Source: an uncultured Gallionellaceae bacterium (GTDB lineage: Bacteria; Pseudomonadota; Gammaproteobacteria; Burkholderiales; Gallionellaceae). From it: a stretch of 42,277 bases of DNA. This document shows positions 8,854 through 16,276 of this stretch, piece by piece. The notes under the pieces were generated by a model. That model searched no databases. It was not told the origin of the DNA and saw only the letters and a list, made by a program, of their open reading frames with translations. The DNA is taken from assembly GCA_903876625.1 (NCBI GenBank), contig CAIRAO010000274.1, positions 1-42,277 on the forward strand, read 5' to 3'. Numbering within the stretch: the stretch's first letter is position 1; each line of letters opens with the position of its first letter. A program made the position numbers and the translations under genes.

Positions 8854-9589
8854 CTGTGAAGGCGGTAAAACGCAGCCGATTATTGGTTACTTGGTCCAGC
8901 GTGTTTGCCTTAAGCAACCATTCATGTGTTTGTCCTTCCAAAACATAACTTGATCCTGACTCGCCCGCGATTGATTTATCGTTGCCGGGAACATAAAGAG
9001 CAAAATCGGAAATCTGTACATGTGCATTGCCGGTATTGCGTAATGTCACTTTCAATTGATCTTCCTGCATTCGCAAAATATCCCACTCCATCTTTGGCAT
9101 TGCTCCCCCTTTAAGCGATTGAACGAATACAGGCAGAGTGACACGCAACGCAACTTTTACTCCGGTGAAATTAGCAGATTGCTTGGCAGGCAGCTCCTGC
9201 ATGTTTAAACGATAAGTTAATTCTTTCGCTGCATTAGCGTCTCTGCGCAAAGCGACACGAACGATTTGCTCGCTTCTTGGCGCGATTGTCACAATGGGCG
9301 GAGATACCAGCAATTCTTTGGTTGGCACATAAATATCCTTGCCATCGCGTTGCGACCACGTCACCGCTTGGATCTGTATCGATGTGGATTGATTCGTCGT
9401 GTTCTTTACACTGAGTGCAGCCGTTTGCTGCTGGGTGGAGAGTTCAATGCGAACCGGATCAATTTCCCAACCCGCCGCATTTGCCAGACTGACAAAGCTG
9501 AAAGCCGTAACATAGAGAGCGATGTAAGCTGCTATGTGAAACTGGCGATTTTGCGGATTATGTTTTTTATTGAGAGATAAGTTTTTCAA
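8810..9589 (-). CDS. Periplasmic PapD-like fimbrial chaperone
   Basis: Folds SCPU subunits in the periplasm by donor-strand complementation and hands them to the usher. 259 residues from the TTG at 9589; codons upstream belong to another frame of the preceding pilin, and a GAGG site lies 9 bases before this TTG. A signal peptide ends near LANAAGWEI. The N-terminal immunoglobulin-like domain holds VRIELSTQQQTAALSVKNTT and the SEQIVRVALRR segment with the chaperone's conserved basic position. The C-terminal domain follows from about residue 150. TTG as start is unusual and may keep expression low relative to the subunits. Confidence 0.9.
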   Translation of the reverse strand: MKNLSLNKKHNPQNRQFHIAAYIALYVTAFSFVSLANAAGWEIDPVRIELSTQQQTAALSVKNTTNQSTSIQIQAVTWSQRDGKDIYVPTKELLVSPPIVTIAPRSEQIVRVALRRDANAAKELTYRLNMQELPAKQSANFTGVKVALRVTLPVFVQSLKGGAMPKMEWDILRMQEDQLKVTLRNTGNAHVQISDFALYVPGNDKSIAGESGSSYVLEGQTHEWLLKANTLDQVTNNRLRFTAFTDANNIDTEIVLHKP

Positions 9590-9603
9590 AGTAAGTGTCC
9601 TCT

Positions 9604-10146
9604 TCAAAAGTTGATTGTTGCGCCGACTGTGTCGGAATAGGTATCTGCAGCCACATCTTGCCCGGCCGGAATTGTTCCGCACACGTTGTAAAGTCGAGCC
9701 ACTTTGGTGGGCGCACTGGTAAGAGTTAACAACCCGGTGCCAGTTGTAGTCCACGCAGTGGTTCCCGGAAAAGTGCAAGCAGTTCCCGGTGTATTAGAGG
9801 GCGGTTGAAACAGGTTGTATTGCAGTAAGTTGGTTGCGGTAACGCCTATCATCTGGCGTTGCGTGGCGGCAACGTGAGTGCCGTTGTCCATCCCGATGGT
9901 CAAGCCGACAGCGCCCTTGGAACAGGTGACACTTATCTGCCCTGTGGCATTTAACGGGACAGTCGCATTGACGCCGACAGGATCATAGGTGGTGAACGCG
10001 AGAGCCGCTGATGTACTAATCGCACAGTTCTGAGTGACATTCGCTGAAACGGGAACAGAAGTGCTGGCGGTGGCAGCCAGCACAATTTCTGGGGTGACTG
10101 AAATAGCGGCAACAACAGAAAGGCACAAAACGGAATTTTTAAACAT
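9604..10146 (-). CDS. SCPU-domain fimbrial subunit (major pilin candidate)
   Basis: Secreted pilin of the spore coat protein U family. 180 residues from ATG 10146, preceded by AAAGGAG; the longer reading to 10182 lacks support. Signal peptide residues 1 to about 24 (cleavage near VLAAT). Four cysteines (QNCAIS, VTCSKG, ACTFPG, VCGTI) allow two disulfides. The C-terminal PAGQDVAADTYSDTVGATINF is the SCPU signature and closely parallels the end of the distal subunit at 5960-6457. As first gene of the pilus set, with the best ribosome site, it is the likely shaft subunit (inference). Confidence 0.89.
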   Translation of the reverse strand: MFKNSVLCLSVVAAISVTPEIVLAATASTSVPVSANVTQNCAISTSAALAFTTYDPVGVNATVPLNATGQISVTCSKGAVGLTIGMDNGTHVAATQRQMIGVTATNLLQYNLFQPPSNTPGTACTFPGTTAWTTTGTGLLTLTSAPTKVARLYNVCGTIPAGQDVAADTYSDTVGATINF

Positions 10147-10197
10147 AACGGCTCCTTTACAAGGTAACGAATCATCTTTCAATTTCAGAAATAAGCT

Positions 10198-10213
10198 TGT
10201 TCGCTAGCGAACA
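10198..10213. promoter_or_regulatory. Perfect 16-bp palindrome before the pilus genes
   Basis: TGTTCGCTAGCGAACA is fully self-complementary and lies in the 77-bp gap between the TpsA-like gene and the first pilin, 52 bp before the pilin start. No U-run follows in the direction of transcription, so it is not a plain terminator. A dimeric regulator's operator, or an mRNA hairpin separating adhesin from pilus expression, would fit. Confidence 0.4.
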
Positions 10214-10223
10214 TAATCGCTAT

Positions 10224-12650
10224 TTATATATTGGGTGAGCTCAAAGGTATGTCGACGGGTATTGTTTCAACAGGTGCAATGCTGATCAATTCATCTTGTT
10301 GTTGCGGTTGCACTTCAGTTGAAATCATTGCGGCGGAGGGTTCAGGAACTGACAATACAGATCTTGAAATCGCGGGAGTTACAATTACCAACAAGCCATT
10401 AACATAGACAATGTTGTAGTTGGAAGGATTAAATGTACCACCGGTAGCAAGGCCTGCCTTGATCAAGTAAGGGCTGCCCGAGATACTTGCCTTAGCTACC
10501 GTGCCGGGACTTGTTTCAATTACTTGAGCTATGGTTTCACCGTTGAACAGTCCGTTCACGGAAAATCCCGTCAGCGTGACTGTCTGTCCATATGGCTTGG
10601 TAGCGTTAGACGCAGTGATGGTTAACGGGGCCGGAGTAATGTTTGCAGCTGTTGTCCCGGAAGTTGTCCCGGGAATCGCAAACAGGGCAAATATAGTTGA
10701 GTCAATGCCGCTCATTGAATAACCGCTAAAGTTAATCGTTTTTCCGGTTCCCACATCTTTAGTGTTGAAATTTGCAGTGCCGGGAATCAGCGTAAGGCTT
10801 CCACCAAGACTGGGGTTACCTGCGAATGATAGTGTTGCCAGAGTTGTTCCATCGTAAACCTTGTTGTTACCCAGGGTGAAAACCCAGGCTTTTGCATCCA
10901 GAACGCCTCCTACCCTAGTGCTGTAGGCTGCAATTTCAGTTAAATTCGTGGCGTAACTAAGCGGATTGAATCGAATGGTAGTATTGAGCGAAGAAATAGA
11001 AGCGAATGGACCGAGAACAACTGTTCCGCCCGGGACTCCGGGGCCTGTACCGTTTGTACCTGAGATCAGGCTGATGGATGAAGCTGCGGCAGCAGTGGAG
11101 ATGGCAGCATTGACGTTCACATTTCTTCCGGCATATAAATTGATACTGGAAGCCGCTGCTGCTGCACTGACTGAGTTATTTATGCTCACGTCATTTCCTC
11201 CAGATATCGTAATTGCGGAAGCGGCACCGACTACTCCGATAGCAGCGGATAAGTTTACGTCATGACCTGCGGTTATATTGATCATATACGCTGCGCCGGG
11301 TGCCCCAACCTGGGCCGTGATGTTCACGTCATTGCCCGAGCTAATTTTGATAGATGAAGCAGCAGCACCAACTGCGAGTGGTGCAAAAACGTTTACGTTA
11401 TTTCCTGCAAACAACTCAAGCCTGGCAGCAGCGGCACCTCCGGTTATCGAATTGTTGATGTTCACGTCACGAACTGCGTTCAGCGCAAGGGTTTGTGCTG
11501 TCGCCAAAACAATTGTTGCGTTTACATTGATGTCGTTTGTGGCACTAATCAAACGATTTGAAGTGGCAAGGCTGGTAACCACATCGGCTGCAGTCTCATC
11601 CACACCAAGTCCGGCAACAGCACCAATCGTGTAATCTGCCGGATCAAGTAACCATAAACCCGTTTTGCCCTCCGGCGCCAACGTATTGATCATTGCGCCG
11701 TCACTAATTACTACATGGTTGCCTGAGGTTTCGATGAAACCACCATCCCCGGATTTGTCTCCGCCTTGTGCTGACAGAGTGCCGCCAACATATACCGTGC
11801 CACTTTGCATATCGGCTAGCAATTTAATCGTGCCGGTGTGGTTATCGATGGATTGGGCTTGAATTACGCCGGTGTTGTTAACCACGCTTTGCAACAAGCT
11901 TCCCGCTGCCTGTGTTGTCAAAAGAACGGATCCTCCGTCAGCCTGGATCAATCCTCCATTTTGTATTAGCGCATTTACGGATCCTTGATTGACGGTAACG
12001 TTAAGCAAGCTGTCCCCTACTAAATCGAGTGTGATGTCGGTGCCTGCGGCCAATGCCACGGTGCCAAGTCTGGCAACGATAGTGCCGATATTGTTTACTT
12101 TAGCGCCTAGTAGTGCGACATAGCCACTGTCCGCATTGGTTGTGATCGTTCCCTGATTAAGTATCAAGCTATTGCTAGTGCCGGCAAATTTGTATTTGCC
12201 TGCCATTAAGTCGCCATCAGCAATATTGAGAGTGGACGCAACCAGCCCGCCAACATTTACCCGGGAATCCCTGCCAAACAGAATACCGTTTGGGTTAATT
12301 AAATATATTTTTCCATTTGAAGAAAGACTACCCAAAATGCTTGAAGGATCTGAACCGATAACCCGATTGAGTGCGACAGAACTGCTATTGGGCTGCACAA
12401 ATAGAACCGATTCATTTTGCCCAATATTGAAAGTCTGCCAATTGATCGCTGTGTTAGAAGTCGACTGGGTGATGGTCATGTTGTTTGAACTGCCACCAAT
12501 CGCGGCGTTGCCAGACGAAAGATGGCCGCCAGTTGGCAACGAATATGCATTCAGCCCGAAGGAAACCATTAGCAAAGTTGCAATTGTGTTGCGAATTATT
12601 CTTGGGAACAAACATTCAGCATTGCTGACCGGTCGAAAGGTAAAATTCAT
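10224..12650 (-). CDS. TpsA-type filamentous haemagglutinin-like exoprotein with MBG domains
   Basis: Large secreted beta-helix protein exported by the TpsB upstream. 808 residues, ATG at 12650 behind a GGAGG site. A long signal region ends about residue 37. The TPS secretion domain, about 38-285, carries the hallmark NPNGILFG at 120-126 and the family's QSTSNTAINWQTFNIG. Residues 371-530 are tandem 23-residue coils (see the repeat entry). About 590-672 resembles a YDG domain (NNKVYDGTTLATLSF) and 673-758 an MBG domain (LTITASNATKPYGQT). A Pro/Gln-rich tail ends the protein. It is short for an FHA-type adhesin. Surface adhesion is inferred from architecture; the ligand is unknown. Confidence 0.9.
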   Translation of the reverse strand: MNFTFRPVSNAECLFPRIIRNTIATLLMVSFGLNAYSLPTGGHLSSGNAAIGGSSNNMTITQSTSNTAINWQTFNIGQNESVLFVQPNSSSVALNRVIGSDPSSILGSLSSNGKIYLINPNGILFGRDSRVNVGGLVASTLNIADGDLMAGKYKFAGTSNSLILNQGTITTNADSGYVALLGAKVNNIGTIVARLGTVALAAGTDITLDLVGDSLLNVTVNQGSVNALIQNGGLIQADGGSVLLTTQAAGSLLQSVVNNTGVIQAQSIDNHTGTIKLLADMQSGTVYVGGTLSAQGGDKSGDGGFIETSGNHVVISDGAMINTLAPEGKTGLWLLDPADYTIGAVAGLGVDETAADVVTSLATSNRLISATNDINVNATIVLATAQTLALNAVRDVNINNSITGGAAAARLELFAGNNVNVFAPLAVGAAASSIKISSGNDVNITAQVGAPGAAYMINITAGHDVNLSAAIGVVGAASAITISGGNDVSINNSVSAAAAASSINLYAGRNVNVNAAISTAAAASSISLISGTNGTGPGVPGGTVVLGPFASISSLNTTIRFNPLSYATNLTEIAAYSTRVGGVLDAKAWVFTLGNNKVYDGTTLATLSFAGNPSLGGSLTLIPGTANFNTKDVGTGKTINFSGYSMSGIDSTIFALFAIPGTTSGTTAANITPAPLTITASNATKPYGQTVTLTGFSVNGLFNGETIAQVIETSPGTVAKASISGSPYLIKAGLATGGTFNPSNYNIVYVNGLLVIVTPAISRSVLSVPEPSAAMISTEVQPQQQDELISIAPVETIPVDIPLSSPNI
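11061..11540 (-). repeat. Tandem 23-residue (69-nt) coding repeats in the TpsA-like protein
   Basis: Residues 393-415, 416-438, 439-461, 462-484, 485-507 and 508-530 are six consecutive units of exactly 23 residues, each starting like GNDVNI and ending in an alanine-rich turn and a hydrophobic strand (for example SSIKISS, SAITISG, SSINLYA). A 22-residue degenerate unit precedes them at 371-392. The fixed period fits successive rungs of a right-handed beta-helix, and such runs can change copy number by recombination. Confidence 0.85.
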
Positions 12651-12676
12651 CTGTTTCCTCCGTTACTGTAAGAAGC

Positions 12677-14344
12677 TTAAAAATATTTCACGCCCTGTAT
12701 CCAAAATCTGCCGGACTTATCCGGAGCAGTTGTTGCCGCTTCATCACCGAGCTTGCGGGCGTAATAAGTCTTCACCACAAAATTGTTGGTTCCTGTCCAG
12801 TTGATTCCAACTCCTGCGCCACTCAGGCTTCTGGTATTTTGCTCAGGGGTCCACACATACTTATTGGCCTGAACCGTGCCGGTATCGACAAAGCCAATCA
12901 ATTGCATTTTTCCGGACAACTTTTCGGAGATTTTGGACAGGAGTGTTCTGGTTTCAAGATTTAACACACACCCCTGATCGGCATAAGCTTCGCCTTCAGG
13001 GTAGGCGCGTACTGCATACATGCCGCCCAACTCCATTTTTTCTGAAACGTCCAGATTCTTGGATGAAAATTGCCCGTTAACCTGAACATAAAGCGAAGTG
13101 AAATCAGTGATAGACTGAAATCGCATTGCACTGATTACAAACTTGTTGTATGCACCATTGCTTTGCACTGTTGCCGTATCAGAAAATTGCATTGAGGGAG
13201 TTTTAATATAGATGTTGCCTGCTATCCATGAGAATGAATAACTGTTAATTCCAGTACCGCCTAAATTATCTTGTTGATCACCATTAACACTCAACATCAA
13301 TACTTCTGCACGCTTGTCTGTGACGGTAGAGGTCGAATTTATTTTGTCTTGAAATGTTTTTGAATCGTAGGCAAGCTGAGCATAGAGATTGTTATTGCGA
13401 GAGCGGATCAAAGGATAGCTGCCGTAAATACTCGCGATGTCTGCTGTACCCTTTGCCAGCAAGCTTTCGAATTCCTGTCCTAATGCATAGGCCAAACTAC
13501 TGTAAGCGAAACCGAGTTTAGTTTTACCAAACTGCATTTGGTATGAAGCTCGTGCATAGTTAAGACCAGGACCGGAAGTCAATGTACGGATTGAAGTAAC
13601 ATCACCAAACCCGGCCGCGTCATTAAGATTAACAGTTGCACCGATGCGGTTTGCACCAGTATAACGGTTACCCGTATTATCTGTATCAACACTGCCTGTG
13701 ACACGTTGCTCGGGTGTGATGTCCACGAATAAATCAGATGAACCAACCGAACTTCCTCTGGCTAGCGTTGATTTGATACGCACACCGGGAAGATCAGAAA
13801 GCAACAAAAGACTATTTTCAAGTGGTGCAGAGGTAATTGGATCGCCGCTACCAAGTCCGCTTAAGAGACTATTTGCCAGACGACTTGAAAGGTTGGTTTT
13901 ATTACGTAGCGTGATACTTCCGTAGTTTCCTTCTATCACGACGATGTTGACAATTCCATCTTTGATATCCTGTACCGGCAGATAAGCTTGAGCAACGAAG
14001 TAACCATTGCGGTGATAGTAATCGACAATCTTAAGAGTCATGCTGCGCAGTTCGGCAAGTGAGAGTTCGCTTCCCGGTTTAAATCCGGTATGTGAAAGCA
14101 GGTCAATTTCTGAATAGGCGTGTGCACCCGTTATCATCAAACCATTGACGCTGATTTTTGCCTGGTCTGATTTTGGGCTGGTAGGTGCAGGGCTTTGTTC
14201 AAGATCCAGTTCAGGTGCTATTTTCGGGGGAATAGACGGAGGCGGAATTTGCAATATCTGATTGCCGGCACTTGGAGATTGAGCAGCATTAACACCTTGA
14301 CTCAAGGCCAGTAACAATAATGAAAAATATCTGGTTTTTAACAT
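12677..14344 (-). CDS. TpsB outer-membrane transporter (ShlB/FhaC/HecB family)
   Basis: Omp85-superfamily barrel that recognises the TPS domain of the next gene's product and moves it to the cell surface. 555 residues from ATG 14344 (MLKTRYFSLLLLALSQGVNA is a good signal peptide); readings further upstream are not supported. A proline-rich linker (about 30-60) precedes two POTRA domains (about 63-205, with ISVNGLMITGAHAYSEIDLL and YLPVQDIKDGIVNIVVIEG). The 16-strand barrel follows. The conserved L6 loop motif appears as VRAYPEGEAYADQG, and the protein ends in an aromatic residue (GVKYF) as expected for BAM-assembled proteins. Its stop is 26 bp before the TpsA start. Confidence 0.93.
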   Translation of the reverse strand: MLKTRYFSLLLLALSQGVNAAQSPSAGNQILQIPPPSIPPKIAPELDLEQSPAPTSPKSDQAKISVNGLMITGAHAYSEIDLLSHTGFKPGSELSLAELRSMTLKIVDYYHRNGYFVAQAYLPVQDIKDGIVNIVVIEGNYGSITLRNKTNLSSRLANSLLSGLGSGDPITSAPLENSLLLLSDLPGVRIKSTLARGSSVGSSDLFVDITPEQRVTGSVDTDNTGNRYTGANRIGATVNLNDAAGFGDVTSIRTLTSGPGLNYARASYQMQFGKTKLGFAYSSLAYALGQEFESLLAKGTADIASIYGSYPLIRSRNNNLYAQLAYDSKTFQDKINSTSTVTDKRAEVLMLSVNGDQQDNLGGTGINSYSFSWIAGNIYIKTPSMQFSDTATVQSNGAYNKFVISAMRFQSITDFTSLYVQVNGQFSSKNLDVSEKMELGGMYAVRAYPEGEAYADQGCVLNLETRTLLSKISEKLSGKMQLIGFVDTGTVQANKYVWTPEQNTRSLSGAGVGINWTGTNNFVVKTYYARKLGDEAATTAPDKSGRFWIQGVKYF

Positions 14345-14385
14345 TTTCGCCTTCAGGACAAACCGAAAAATTGCGGATCGTTCGC

Positions 14386-14416
14386 CAGACTGCCTGATAG
14401 ATTCACTATCAGTCTG
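14386..14416 (-). promoter_or_regulatory. Hairpin in the presumed leader of the adhesin operon
   Basis: On the minus strand CAGACTGATAG (14416-14406) and CTATCAG plus GTCTG (to 14386) fold around TGAAT, with a 4-nt bulge. It lies about 42 bp ahead of the TpsB start. No T-run follows. It may protect or control the operon's leader mRNA; transcription start is unknown. Confidence 0.35.
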
Positions 14417-14470
14417 TACTATTCCGTACACAAGGAGTCGATATACAGAAGTAAAGACAATCAGAAGAGG

Positions 14471-14509
14471 GAAAGCTTAAAAATTATCAGTAGATGAGTT
14501 AAAGCTTTC
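14471..14509. promoter_or_regulatory. Inverted repeat between tpsB and the HD-GYP gene
   Basis: GAAAGCTTAA (14471-14480) and TTAAAGCTTTC (14499-14509) form near-perfect inverted arms, one base different in length, 18 bp apart, in the 221-bp divergent intergenic region. This is the natural place for an operator serving the adhesin operon and the phosphodiesterase together. No regulator can be named. Confidence 0.3.
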
Positions 14510-14565
14510 GCTTATTACAAAAATTGGGCGTAAAGTTAACTCTCGTAATTCAATAAAGTCACACC

Positions 14566-16158
14566 ATGGCTTCTACCTCAACGTCCAAAGCTACCTCAGC
14601 TGAAGAAAAAATTGTTGAAGACAACATTGCAAGACTCTTGGCAATCGACAAAGCGTTGCGAATTTCAGAAACTCGCTATCGCCGATTATTTGAAACTGCA
14701 CAGGACGGAATTCTCCTGTTAAATGCTGAGTCAGCTCAGATAGAAGATGTGAATCCATTTCTAATTGAAATGCTTGGATATTCACATGAAGAGTTTTTGG
14801 GGAAAAAGATTTGGGAGATTGGCGCGTTTAAAGACACTACGCTGAGTAAAGACGCGTTTATCGAATTACAAGAAAAACGCTTTATCCGCTACGATGATCT
14901 TCCATTAGTGGCAAAAAACGGACAGCGCTTTTCAGTTGAGTTTGTGAGTAACGTTTACGATTGCGAAGGTGTTCAAGTAATTCAATGCAACATCCGTGAC
15001 AACACAAAGCGCCATATCGCTGAAATCGCCTTAAGAGCCACCACACGTGCACTTAAAATGCTGAGTGAAAGTAACGTTGCATTGCTGAGTGCAAAAACAG
15101 AATCAATTTTGCTGGCAGAATATTGCAGAATCGCCGTCGACACAGGTGGCTACCAGTTAGCCTGGATTGGGCTGGCAGAAAACGGACCGAACAAGGATGT
15201 AGAAGTAATTTCTCAATATGGTCACGACGAGGGCTATATTTCCCAATGCAAAATAACCTGGGCAGAAACTGAACGTGGGAACGGGCCGACCGGAAGAGCA
15301 ATGCGTACCGGAGAAGTTCAATTTGCCGAAGACATATCTTTAGATCCTTTGATGGCTCCGTGGAAAGAAGCGGCATTGAAACGGGGGTTCCATACATCCA
15401 TCGCAGTGCCATTCAGATTGCCAAACGAAATGATGGCGTGTTTGACTTTGTACAGTACAAAAATTGAAATTTGGTCAGCACCCGAACGTAAGCTATTGCA
15501 AGAGATAGCGTCCGATCTTGCCTTTGGAATCGCAGCACTGCAAACCGCCGCTGCTAAAATTCAATATCAAGTCAGTCTTAGGGAAAGTCTGGAGCAAACG
15601 ATCCAGGTGATTGCCGATACCGGCGAGGAAAGGGACTCTTACACGGCGGGGCATCAGCGCAAGGTTGCTGAAATATGCACCTTGATAGCCAGTGAACTGG
15701 GTTTATCTGCTGATCGCATTCATGGTCTTCATCTCGCTGCAACTATTCATGATCTGGGTAAAATCGGAATTCCGGCTGAGATACTTGCCAAGCCAAGGCG
15801 TCTGACTGCAATGGAATACGGGATGATAAAAGAGCATCCGATAATTGCTTTCAATATTCTCAAAGATGTCAGTTTTCCGTGGCCGATAGCCAAAATCATT
15901 TTGCAACATCATGAAAGAATCGACGGTTCAGGTTACCCATTGGGTATCAAAGGCGATGATTTAATGCTTGAATCCAAGATACTGGCTGTCGCAGATGTGG
16001 TTGAGGCGATGGCCTCTCACCGGCCTTATCGGGCGGCCTTGGGAATTGAAGCGGCACTATGTGAAATAACCAAGCAACGAGGAACCACCTTAGATACCGA
16101 AGTTGTGAATGCCTGTCTGAGCATCTTCAAAGAGCAGAAATACAAAATCGAGAATTAG
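14566..16158 (+). CDS. PAS-GAF-HD-GYP c-di-GMP phosphodiesterase
   Basis: Cytoplasmic signalling enzyme predicted to hydrolyse c-di-GMP. 530 residues. A PAS domain at about 36-150 (ISETRYRRLFETAQDGILLLN) senses an unknown cue, and a GAF domain lies at about 165-330. The HD-GYP domain at about 345-520 is complete: H395-D396 (HDLGKIGIP), HPIIAFNIL, the HHE at 448-450, DGSGYP at 453-458, and a following AVADVVEAM. No transmembrane segment or receiver domain is seen. It is divergent from tpsB, so it probably trims c-di-GMP near the adhesin/pilus locus (inference). The start has no clear ribosome site; ATG 14566 is the first available. Confidence 0.92.
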   Translation: MASTSTSKATSAEEKIVEDNIARLLAIDKALRISETRYRRLFETAQDGILLLNAESAQIEDVNPFLIEMLGYSHEEFLGKKIWEIGAFKDTTLSKDAFIELQEKRFIRYDDLPLVAKNGQRFSVEFVSNVYDCEGVQVIQCNIRDNTKRHIAEIALRATTRALKMLSESNVALLSAKTESILLAEYCRIAVDTGGYQLAWIGLAENGPNKDVEVISQYGHDEGYISQCKITWAETERGNGPTGRAMRTGEVQFAEDISLDPLMAPWKEAALKRGFHTSIAVPFRLPNEMMACLTLYSTKIEIWSAPERKLLQEIASDLAFGIAALQTAAAKIQYQVSLRESLEQTIQVIADTGEERDSYTAGHQRKVAEICTLIASELGLSADRIHGLHLAATIHDLGKIGIPAEILAKPRRLTAMEYGMIKEHPIIAFNILKDVSFPWPIAKIILQHHERIDGSGYPLGIKGDDLMLESKILAVADVVEAMASHRPYRAALGIEAALCEITKQRGTTLDTEVVNACLSIFKEQKYKIEN

Positions 16159-16218
16159 ATTTCAAGTTTTGCAATTTACTGCTGTGTAGATAAAGAAATA
16201 CTCTTGGATTAATTGTAT

Positions 16219-16251
16219 AAAAAAGCCCCCGTATAGAATCTAAACGGGAGC
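16219..16251 (-). terminator. Rho-independent terminator after nrdA
   Basis: Read on the minus strand, GCTCCCGT and ACGGGGGC pair with one mismatch around an 11-nt loop and are followed by TTTTTT. It begins 26 bases past the nrdA stop. Upstream of it on the other strand is the end of the HD-GYP gene, so it mainly serves nrdA. Confidence 0.8.
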
Positions 16252-16276
16252 AATATTTATGAATCATACTTGATCT

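Noticed and set aside
9590-9778. N-terminal extension of the fimbrial chaperone
   Set aside because: Those codons lie inside the preceding pilin gene in another frame and do not look like a signal peptide; the TTG at 9589 has a GAGG site and directly precedes a normal signal sequence.
11061-11540. Regularly spaced repeats considered as a CRISPR array
   Set aside because: The units are contiguous, diverged and in frame within a coding sequence, with no spacers and no cas genes.
10966-11634. Two plus-strand alanine-rich reading frames
   Set aside because: They are antisense to the 69-nt repeats of the TpsA-like gene; the low-complexity composition explains the open frames.
12172-12804. Plus-strand reading frame of 210 codons
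   Set aside because: Antisense to the TPS domain and the tpsB end; no start signal or family resemblance.
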